From: Odiellus spinosus | Lineage: Eukaryota; Arthropoda; Arachnida; Opiliones; Phalangiidae | Length of the DNA stretch: 64,000 bases | Direction of reading: 5' to 3' | Assembly: GCA_963920705.1 (NCBI GenBank) | Contig: OY987226.1 | Span: forward strand, 10,542,501 to 10,606,500 | Shown: piece after piece, positions 30,401-42,400 of the stretch | Layout: every line of letters starts with the position of its first letter | Position numbering within the stretch: the stretch's first letter is position 1 | The notes under the pieces: model-generated | Databases searched by the model: none | Seen by the model: only the letters and a program-made list of their open reading frames with translations | Told to the model about the DNA's origin: nothing | Program-made: the position numbers and the translations under genes

Positions 30401-33400
30401 TGATGGGCTGGCACTCGCATTCCGTGTGATTTTCGAACAGCAATTTCTGCACCGTGTCTTGCATGCCGTTATTCAAACCGCCGCGAATTACATGGATGGC
30501 CTGCGAAATACGATATGACAAGTGGTTAGTCATCGTGAGCCCTAGTAGTTTTTTTTGCTTCTCGGAATTAATTTCACGCTTATTTTAGAGATAGTTTAAT
30601 TTGTATCCTGGGAAAAATTAAGAAACCTAAGTTGAGATATAAATCGAAAGAAATTATTCTTCAGAAAGTAATCTAAGGACAGACAAGTTTATTGGGTCAA
30701 AATATTAGGCCAACACCAAGGGTGCAGCCGCTCGAGAACTCTGCTGCAGGTATAAAAATGTTTTTAACTTAGAATTCATGAGATCCAACTCATTGCACTG
30801 TCAAAGCTCAACTCGGTGAACTCAGGTGTGAATAGAATTCATTAGTGCCGGCTCCCTTGGGCAATACCACATGAAACCCATGGAACAATAAAACAGGAGG
30901 TCATTTAGTTCCTATATGGACAATTTACTGTATACATTGTAATATTCGGGACAGCAAGTACTTGACCGACCGTACGGTACGCTTTAACCGTCTAAAAAGA
31001 GTTAGGTCAGTAGAAAGTCTCTAAACTGTGGGCACCCCTTTTGGCTCAAAATCATTTTTCGGTTTTGCGCCAGGGGAAAGATTAAAAACAGCGCCATCCG
31101 CATTTTGTTATCGCCCGTGTCCCCCTCCTTCCCTTATTCTAGCGCTTTGACCAATGTGTAATTTTTATTATTCTTTTAAGACAAATCCTTATAAGCTGCT
31201 TTCACACTTAACACTTTTGAAACTGTTTTGAGGGATCAAATCTACTATTCAAGATATTATTTGTATTTCTTATTCAAAGATCTATACTGATGACCCCAAT
31301 TTTTACGATTTGACCTTGCAAAATGTTTTCGAAGTATCAAGTGTGAACGCGGCTTTACTTGTCGATCGTTTGGAATTCGATAAAACAGAAATAAATCTTG
31401 TATCTTATAAGATATAGAGCACGTATAGTAGAACATGTTCCCGATGGTTAAATTTCTTAAACTCTCTATTAGTGTTAGTGCTATTTATCAAAACTGTACC
31501 AAAGGTTCACCAATCCCAAAATCTATACCTAACTCTATAAATCACGTGGCACGGTTTATAAACTATCTATTTATAAATCATCCTGAATCCTGTAACGGCA
31601 GCATCGCTGTGCGAGACAAATTAAACCGAATAATGTTTCCCCGGGCTAGAATAGTGGCGACAGAGACCAGCGGGAATTCAGCCGCAACGCGAAAGGTATT
31701 TTAGCCGGGCACCTTTTTCTAAACGTATAACAAATTATAAACTAATTACATCATAGCTGTATAAATAAGAATTATTAGTTTACCCCCCTTCAAGTATGCC
31801 CATATACCCTTAATAGGAATTCTCCAAAAGTCAGAGGCTAAGAGGAAGAACGCTAGTTAACTCGGGGACTCCTCTGAAACCCTCCAAGATAAGCGGGTTA
31901 GTGTACTAATCATAGATTGCAATAGTTGCGAAGGTAGAATACTTCGTCGTCTTATAAAATTAAACGCTTGTTTAGTGGAAGGTTTAGAATTGGGGTAGAT
32001 CCGTTTTCGGTTTTGCAACTTGCTAAGGCTCTAGGACACCCATAGCGTGGATTGATAGATAGGCATTTTCTTAGGGGCGCTCAGGAAGACAGATACGTCA
32101 TTGGGGAATGTTTGCGGCTAATCCATTCGGATTTTGCACTTTAGTTAACCTTGGGTTAAAAGGGGATTGCTATAAGTATGGTAGATATTGCTTTCTTTAA
32201 ACAGAGTTTGAAATAATTTATGCAAAGGCAGTAAAGTGAAAAATATATTTATTGATGTGAATTTGATTTTATTAGAACGTTTAACTGATTCGTTTAACCA
32301 GGTAGTTCTAAATGCGTATGAGAAATACTAAATTGATAAAGAAATTAAGATTTTAAAAGATATTTATTAACAAATCTGATTTTGACTTTGTTAGCACACA
32401 ATTCGTATTCTGGAATTTTCGTCTTTCGAATTGGAAAACAATATTGATTAGAGCTCGGCGTTTTAACAAGAAAATATCCGTTTGTTTTATCGGTCTACCC
32501 CCATTTCGCCCAATTTATTTTCGCCCAATTCCCATTTCGCCCAGTTTCTTTTCGCACAATTTCATTTCGCCCAATTTCTTTTCGCCCAAATCCCATTTGG
32601 CCCAATTTCTTTTCGCCCAATTTCTTTTCGCCCAATTCCCGTTGGCCCAATTCCCATTTGGCCCAATTCCCATTTGGCCCAATTCCCATTTGGCCCAATT
32701 CCCATTTGGCCCAATGTCTTCTCGCCCAATCTCGTTTCGCCCAATTGTGATTTTGCCCAAGTCACATTTTTCCACTTTTTTCCCCCCAACCTAACCTAAC
32801 CTAACCTAACCTAACCTAAATTAAATAAAAGTCACTTTTTTGGCCTACTAAGGCTTTAAATTTTAAAAGATTTAAGCTTTAATCGTTTTAGGCGAAAAGG
32901 GAAGAGACATTTTTGGGTTGGGCGAAATGGGAATAGATAATTCTAGGCTAACTGATAAAACGATTGGGCAAATTGGGATTGGGCGAATTGAGAAAAGGAA
33001 TTTTTAGTTTGGGCAAAATGGGAAGAGATAATTTAGGGCCAAATGATAAAGCGATTGGGCAAAGTAGGATTGGGCGAAATGGGAATAGATAATTTTGGGC
33101 AAAAAATGCCTTGGGCGAAATGGGAATAGATCATTTTGGGCGAAATATTTTGGGCGAAATGGGGACATACCGTTTTATCTTTATTCATAATTTGAAATTA
33201 TCCACGGGGAGCCTATGCTAAATGCATGTTATTTACTGAATAATATCGATTTTTATTCATAAATAAATGATTAACCGTTATTTATGAATAATCTTGTCCA
33301 AACGCCAAGCTCTAATAAATTTTTCACGCGTAACCCTGTTAAACTCCATTAGAATGAAGCTTATTGAAGTAATTGTCTATCGATCAACTTGCTGGATCAA

Positions 33401-36400
33401 ATTGGCAAGTTATGTAGACCTGGGATGCGTCAAAGTACTAAGAATTCATTTCATGAAAGAAAGAATGAAGTAATTCTTTATTAATTTAATTCTCAATATT
33501 TTGACTTGCACCTTATTTAAATACTTAAAGTTACGCAGAGAGCTAATAAACTCTTAGCTTAAACTTCTATTGGTTCTAAATTCTTAGACAAATTAAATCC
33601 GATGTACTTCTTTGATCTACTTTTATGGTTTTCTCGCGCAGATTTTGATGTAAATGGCTTCAATTCAGCACAGAATTTAGTTATTTCTTATCGTTTTTAC
33701 ATTACCAACCCATGGTGACATGGTTGCGTATATAACAAACCTTATCGCCAACCTGTCTGTCAAACTAAAGACCAAAATATATACTCAGAGACACTAAGAA
33801 GGTGCGTCTAATACCCAATAGAAATACAAGTTCATGGTTCAATAATACACTTAGTTCCGAGTTTGCAACTCTATGTGCACTTAGTTCATGAGCAGGTTTC
33901 AGACCGGCGAACGCTTAGGTGTATTGACACGCAATGTTAAACAAATACGGGCTTTAAAGTATAGTTTTGCAAACTGCACTTGGAGGGAGACTTGATTAGG
34001 AGACTGAGCAATCTTAATGATGCACTTTTAACATCATTTATCTTAAAGCGTTTTCCGTGCCTCCACCCCGCATTATTTACATGACGGAAGCCAAGGGCTA
34101 AAAATAAGTTTTTCGCGCGGGGATGAAGAGGGAGGGTCATAGGTCAAACGGAATAGGGCTCTCGAGAACTCGGAAACGTCAAATGTAATTACAAATAAAA
34201 AAAAGACTTTACGGAATGTTGCGGTGGGCTTGACGGGCGGTATACTAACTTCAGGTTCTGGTTCATTTGGGAGAACTAAATTTTGACTTTTTATATAGTT
34301 TAAGATGAGGGCTACGCTGCTTTATAGCTCTAATTGCGGGAAACGCCATGGGAACTGTTCTGGAAAATATTATGTTTATGGATTCCAACCGTGCCTTTTC
34401 AAATTGCAAACTAAAGTAAAAGTCTGGTTGAAATTAAACTTTTTTACAGAGAAAACGACATGGGTATTTAATGAAAAATTTATTTGCGAGAAGTTTCTAG
34501 CCCAGGCAATTCTTCAGTCGATATCATTAGTGTCGTAACTTTTAACGATCGACTAAATAAGGGTCTAGGCTCGAAACAATACGTAAATAAAGTTTTTCAT
34601 TAAATACCGTGTCTGTTTCTCTGTAAAAAAGATGATTTTAACTATAACTTCACAATGGTATAAATAATAAGTTTTACATTAAAAGTTTGGCGATTTAGAC
34701 AGCAATATCGCGTGTAAATGATTTAGTTTTAAAATTAATTAAACTTATGTGTTGTGTTCAAGTAGAACACCCATTAGGGCACATATTAAGTGTTAGAGGA
34801 TTTGAAAATTGTGTCAGTGAATTTGAAAGTTTCTCCAATTATATTGGTCGGAAAAATATCATGGAATTGAAAATTTCACCAAATGATCAGGAAAATTTCT
34901 CCAAATGGTCTGGGAAATTTGTAAAACTGCGCCAAATTGTTGGGTAAAGGTCATGAAATTGAAAATTGCACCCAAATCTTCTGAGAAACGTCTTGAGTTT
35001 AGAGATTGCGTCAAAGAGGTCAGGAAAACGTGAGGAAATTATAAATTACGTCAAAAGGCTAGGAACAAAATAGCCGGGAATTGAAAATTGCGCACCAAAA
35101 GAAATGGGGAAATAGCCAGGCATAAGTTTGAAAATTTGGGTAAAAATGACAGGAAATTTGAAAATTGGAGGAATTGGTTTGGGAAATAGATATTTAAAAA
35201 TAAGGCCTAAAAGATCAGGAAAAGAAAAACATCAGGGAATTTGTAAATTGTGCCGAAAGATCAAGGAAAAGTTGCAATTTTTCTTAGGATAAAAAAGTAT
35301 TGAAGGCAAAAGGATTTCCTGTTAAATTACTTGAGAAATTAACTTTTAAAACATGTTAATTAGTAGCCCTATGTAATTTAACCTGCTTTCCACAATTTAT
35401 ATTTGTGTCAATTGGTAGTTTGAGATCTTAAGTACCTCTAAAACTCCAAGTTTCCGTGAGGCTTATCCTTGAACAAGCTTGTGGGAAATCCAATGTTTTT
35501 TTTTTTTTTTTTTTTTTTTTTTTCTAGACGGGAAAATTAGGTAATTAAATTGACTGATTAAAAAAAGACTCGAGGTATGCAATATACTTCGCTGTTTTGT
35601 GAATTAGTTTCGTTTCTTTCTCAATATTACGGTGACATCACTGCGACTTATTCGTGGTTTATGTAGTATAATATGCGTGGAATGTAGAGTGATACGTTCC
35701 TTACTATATATGTGGCCATGGCCCTCCTTATCTCACTCAAAGTAATTGATAAGATATCACTTTTGATTGATCGTAAAAGCGAGTTACCCGGCAGTCGCTG
35801 ATTCCTCATTGGTGCATGGTGGTGCCCTTGTAACCCTGTGTTTTGTATGCGTGTTGGAACTAAGTTACATTCCGTACGGAAGCGTGACTCGTTACCGGCT
35901 TAATATTGAAACCTATGTTTTATTAAGTACATCGTGAGAATGCTATCCACTATCCGCGCTAATAGCGTTGACCCTTGAAAGGGTACACATACCCAAATCC
36001 AAAGTTATTCTATTCTTTAGAGGACTCTATGAACTTAAAGGTGTAGTGAATTGTATGAGTACATTTGGATGAATAATATTGAGTTTTATAATATGAAAGT
36101 AAAATTACAGAAAATCTAAAAGGAGGAACAACCTATTTATTCTATCCCCCTGCCTATTCATCGGAATAAAAATATAGTATCCAGAGCCGCTACAAAATTA
36201 ATCGTGTCTGCGGACGTGGAGAGAAGAGATATAGTTTTTCCTCGCTATGTCTATGCTAGAGCGTGAGCCTTTAGTCTCGAGCTATTACCTTATTGAAAAC
36301 GATTTTTATTGGCTGGCTATATCACGTGTCTTTAAGAACGATTAAGACTATAAAGGCGCTTTTTCAATCAAGGTTTTTTGGTCGAAAAAAGTGATGTTTT

Positions 36401-39400
36401 CGTTGTAACTGTAGAATGACGAAAAAGTTACTTTTAGGGCCAAAAAACATCTTAATCAGGACGTTGCTAACTGATGAATAATTTACCTAATTTATGAATA
36501 AAACGACGATATGATTATCGTTTAAAAGCATTTCGCAAATCCTTTAAAATCTTAAAAATCCACTTAAAATACAAAATAGTTGCACGTGAGTTGAAAAATA
36601 GCAGCTTTTTCTCTATAGCTATAACTCGATCCTGTTTCCGCATTAACTATACATTCACCTCCAGCCCACTCGTAAATTAGAATATAAATACTCTTAACTT
36701 AAAAAAAACAGTAAGCCCCGGAATTCTCTTGGAACCTCCTGTTCATCCAAAAAAAGTCTAAACAGTCGTTAAAAAAAGTAGCTCCCAAAAGTCTCAATAA
36801 ACTCAAGGATCAGTTTGTTATATCTGCCAATATATTTAAACCAAAGAGAGAATAGATGGCATTGTATTCGCTTTAAAGACATTAACTTGGGTAGAGTTCT
36901 GTCAAACAAAATCTATTCCAAACCGTGAGAGGCCACTTTAAGGTTTTAAGGAATTCTGGGCGAACTTAACTTTTTAGTGAAGAGTTAAAGTGAGGTTAAA
37001 AAATACTAAGTGTACACGGGCTCGCGCTGTTTTAAAATTATTAAAACTTGACCCTGATTGGACGAAGGTTCTTGTAAATATATGTATAGTGGAAAAATCT
37101 TAACACCAAAAAATTAAAATTAAATAATAATGTCAAACCAAAGTTCGAAAATCCAAAATGTTATTTAAAATCTTGAATGACAAGAAATTAAGTTTTTAAA
37201 ACACGATTGTTTAAACTGCTTTTGAATTAGATATTAGGTAAACCCCATACAATTAATGTCATTTTCATTAAAATAGTTAGTTTACCCAGGACTATTAACA
37301 ATTGAAACATGGCGTTGCAAACAGTGACAAAAGTAACAAAACCACGTGCGCGTCTGCCTATCAGGCACGTTTTGTTATTTTCTACTTTTTCCATTGTTTG
37401 CCATTAGAGGAAGCTTATGAACGCCATGTTTTGTTATTCATCTTTATCTATTAATATAAAGTTAACAATTCTAGGTTTACCATTTAAATTAGTTTTACAT
37501 TAATTGAACGAATTTCAAGCTCTACTACTTCATGAATTCATGAAAGTTTATCCTGACGAAATATAATTATACTTTATAGTTTTAGTGTAATTTAACAAAT
37601 TAAGAATTAAGAAACCATATCAAATAATCTTCTTTTTCATACTCCCTTTTTAAATATATAGATCTACAAAACCTTTTTTTCTGTGCGTGCTTTTTATCTT
37701 TCGAAGAAAAAAAAATTAAGCGCGCATAACCGCCCAAGAAAGAGCTCGTTCAACTTGCAAACTAGCTTCTATATAGTAATCAGAATTTTAAAAATTGACG
37801 CCTACAATCAAAATAGGAAGGGAGGAAATTGAAATTAGGAGTATATAAATTGGATTTGATTTTTTTTTCTTTCCTTGTAATCATGGATGTTTGATTTATT
37901 TTGTGTTAGGAACGTTGGTAACAAAAAGGGTAAAAAAACGCACTACTCCTTATATAAGAAATCCAAGAATTTCACAAGAGAGTATTGGCGAATTCTTACA
38001 AGACAGATTTTAGACTTTTCTCTTGCATTTGTGTTCGAGAGCGGCTAATAAATTATAATCGTTGCAAATTCCCGTTGAACGCGAAACATTAAGCCCAGTT
38101 TTCAATCAATATGTTTTAATTTTTTTCGTCGCAACTATAGAAATTTACCTTAGTTATGAAGAAAAAGTTACTTTTGATTGAAAACGCGCCTTTATAATCC
38201 AAACTGGATTCTTTAAAATTAATAATTTCTCGGCCATCTCGAGTCATTGAGGGTGGATATAAAGAAAGGTCATCGGCTGAGCTTTTAACCATCTTTTGGC
38301 GAAGAACTTCCTTCTGACTGCGGGCAAGAGGCCCTACATTGAGGGACACCGCGGGGTTAGCTCTCTTCTGGTTTAAATATTCCTAAAGCCTTTAAGACTT
38401 CATTTATATACAAATAAAAAACATGGAATAATAACTGTAGCTATCTTACATCAGTATTCAAGTCTGTCTTTAATTAATCTTAAAATCCCCTTTAATTGGC
38501 AGATTATTAAATATTGGGAAGGAGGGAAGCTAAGGAATAAGAATAATCCGTATAACATTTCAATTAAAGTTAAGGTGAAGAGTAATTAATTAATCAATTT
38601 AAGAACCCATTGATTCTAAGAGCTTGGGGTTTATATAAGTATTGATTTGTGAATATCTAAAATATAGAGTTCCTTTTCATTTCTCGATAATTTAATCTAC
38701 CGAACCATTTTTTTTTTTCAAACGCTTAATTTAATCTCGTCTTTCTCTGAATAATTGATAAAGATGTAAGTCCATCTCGCACGTATTTTCAAAAAATGAA
38801 TATGTAAATGGATCTCTAGAGAAAAATATATTCCAAACTCAATGGGTTTAATATATTCTAAAGCTTATTTTCCACTTGAATTGTATTATCAAATATTTAA
38901 TTTAAAAATCAAAGTCCAATTATAGACAATTTTTTAATTTCAGATATCATATTCAATTCCTAAATGATGATCTCTTCTAGAACGTCTCTGAATGGCTACT
39001 GGAGTAGCGATAGGACAATCAAGTTTAATTAGCAGTCCTGATGCGAGAAGGTCGCGGGAAACCACATGTTTTTTAACCGAGTGCTTAATATGTTTCCCGA
39101 ATGCGTAGTGCCATAAAGTACAAACATGCCCCAACAACTATACATTCGCGAAAATTCGCGTTGTGATCTTTTCCGCGTTCGTGAAAAATCGTGTTGTGAT
39201 CTTTTCCGCGTTCGTGAAAAATCGCGTTGTGATCTATTCCGCTCGTGTTTTTCAAAAGTGGATATCGTCTGCAAGATCTTCAAATTCCGGATTAAGCGTA
39301 AGTGTAATAATTTTAAATTCTTATAACATTATGGGAACCACCTTAAAGATAATTTTTTTGTTAAATAATACCAAACCAACAAATACTACAGAATTATCCT

Positions 39401-42400
39401 ACTAAGTTTCTCCCTAATTTGAAGTGGTCAGTGACTTTAATTTGAATTTAAGTGATGCCTGATGGGCAATCTATGACTCTGATTTTAATTTATCGGATGG
39501 ATGTTCTGTGAGATTACTTCCAATCCTTGATTTTTGATTTGAATTTAAGAGATATTCGATCTATGGCTTTAATATGAATTTAAGGGATGGGTAATCTGTG
39601 ACTTAGATTTTAATTTAAACGGTGCGTGAGGTGTTACTTTAATAATAATTTATAGAGATATGTGATTTAGATTTTTTTAATTTTACGTCATGGGTATTGT
39701 GACTTAAAATTAAATGATGGATTATGTGACTTTGAATATATAGGATGAGTAATGTGACTTTAAGTTTAAAGGTTGGGTAATGGGGATTTTATTTGAATTC
39801 AAAGGATAGGCGACTTGGATTTTATTTGAATTCAAAAGATGGGTGACATGCATTTAATTTAAATTCAAAGGATGGGTGACATGCATTTAATTTGAATTCA
39901 AAGGATGGGTGATATGAATTTAATTTGAATCCACAAGATGGTTGATTAGATACTTTAATTTTAGAGGAATGTAGTTGATTAATTAGTGACTTTAATTTTA
40001 GAGGAATGTAGTTGATTAATTAGTGACTTTAATTTTAGAGGAATGTAGTTGATTAATTAGTGACTTTAATTTTAGAGGGATATGATTAATTAGTGACTTT
40101 TAATTTTAGAGGGATATGATTAATTAGTGACTTTTAATTTTAGAGGGATATGATTAATTAGTGACTTTAATTTTAGAGGGATACGATTAATTAGTGACTT
40201 TAATTTTAGAGGGATATGATTGAATAATTATTGACTTTAATTTTAGAGGGATGTAGTTGATTAATAAGTGACTTTAATTTTAGATGGATATGATTGATTA
40301 ATTAGTGACTATAATTTTCGAGGGATATTATTGATTAATTAGTGATTTTAATTTTAGACGGATATGGTTGATTAATTAGTGACTTAATGTTGAGTATAAG
40401 GGTACTATGTAACTTTGATTAGTGACTTTAATTTGTGTACAATTCTATTTGACTGTGATTATGATTTAAACGTACCGGACATTTGAGGCTTAAATTTAAA
40501 TATAGTTTAAGAATAATATATGACTGATATGTGACTAAAATTAGAATTTTAGAATTTAATTGATGGTCGATATTAACCCCGATGCGTGTGGTACAATCAG
40601 AAAAACCCTAAAGCGTAAAATTAAGCCATTAATTTTGGGGGTACACCTTTAGGTAACCTAACCTCTGGTTCGTATAATATGTATAATATGGCCCCTTCCA
40701 TGAATCCATATTCCTCAAAAAACTGTTCAGTCTGGGAAGAAAAGTGAGATTGCTAATAATAGGGTATGGTGCGGTTCAAGACGCGCGATAATACCTCATA
40801 CCTCAGTCTCCCTCCTTCTCAAGAACGGAATAATATTTATCCGTTAAACATTTTTTAGGGTGAAAAAAAAAGTGAGAGTCGAGGAGAACTGTTTATTGAC
40901 TGGGGGATGATAAAATATTTTTCCTTAATGCACTTTAACCGAGAAAGGGAGTAGAGAGGAAAGGGAGGTACCGTTACTGTCAAAGAAAGGGGCATTTTCG
41001 AGGGATTACATTCCCAAACGTTCCCATCCTTCCCTATTTCGTAATTGTTTTCTGGCGGAAAAAAATATAAGAGAAATATACAGAAACTAAAATATACTTT
41101 ATGGTTTCTTTCGCTAACTCTATAAAGGAAAAATACGCTTTAAATACTTAAAAAAATGGGTAAATTTCCAACTTTATAAGCCTAGGACATCTAAGCCTAA
41201 ATTTAACTCGAATAATGAGATGAGTCGCGCATACAAATATGTTTAAAATACAACGCTTTCCTTTTCGGCACTACAGATGCACTTGAAGTGATATTTAAAC
41301 GCTCCAACAAGTATTTTTCATTTTGAGCGTTGCCTCTTAGACTAGATCTATTAACAATGAACACCTATCTTAAAGGAAAACTTGGAGTTAAAAATGGATT
41401 AGCTTTTGATTTAATTTTCATAAAACGTATTCGAAATTTTTTGGGCAATTTTTAGAACATTTTGGTGTTTAAATTAATTTCTAAAGTTTGATTCCTAAAG
41501 TAAATATAAATTCGGGCCAATCATATTATTTGAGCCTTCAACAGCGCTTGTAATGTCTTAACATTAAGAGAATAGGCCGGTGTTTATGTTCAAGAGCTTA
41601 GACATCAAACGCCGTGTACAAGCTCCTTAATTTTAAACTCAGCGAGTCAGCTATGCCTAGAACCAAATTGTTTTCGTACAAACTATTTTTGCCAAAAACA
41701 CAGAACGAGGTTCATTCACTCTCCTTTCATCGTTTCTTTTTCTTTCGATGGATATAGCTATTGAAATCACCCCACCCGTTTACCTTGTTGTTCCACGCGT
41801 CCAAAATTTGAAGCGCCCCTATCGCGAAGGAACACTATTGATAATTAAAATAATTTAAGTTACCATGTGGTTAATATAAAAAGATGTCTTTTTCCTTTAA
41901 CGATTTAGGCTTAGCGTGGTGATTCGGTGAAAGGTAATACTCCTTTCTATATTTTAGTGAACGCGCACACTTCTATATATCATCAGACACAAATACTGTT
42001 AAAGCTATAGCACCCTTAACATTACTCCTCTCTCCCTAAGTCTAGACTCTAGACGCTGACACCACTAACACCGTTTAGTTTTTTTTACCAAAGAGATTTT
42101 ACCGCCATTTTTAGGGGTAGAAAACAGACAATAATAAACTTCTCCTGTTACGTTAAGGGGAATTCTCGAGAGCATTAGTAATAATAATGCCATTAGAAAT
42201 TAAAGGGAGAATGCAACCTAACAAGAAGTTATTTTTTCTATCTATTCCTTCTCGTTTAAATAAGCCTAATCCACCAGTAAACTAGAAATAAATTTCAAAC
42301 TTACCCCGAAAATAGTCTAGCTGGATTCATGGAGATCTTAAATTTCTTCGCATTGAAGTGTCAGCGACCAATGAGCAAAGACCCGTCGCTAGGACGAGAG

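Noticed and set aside
32444..32799. Overlapping frames of FRPISFRPI and WAKWELGQ type
   Set aside because: Direct translation of the CGCCCAA tandem repeat in several frames.
32790..32819. CCTAA block as evidence of a telomere or chromosome fusion
   Set aside because: Only six units and contained within a transposable element with its own target duplication.
39029..39326. Frames with RTRKRSQ or RVREKS repeats
   Set aside because: Produced by a 33 bp direct repeat whose length is a multiple of three; both strands open, no other support.
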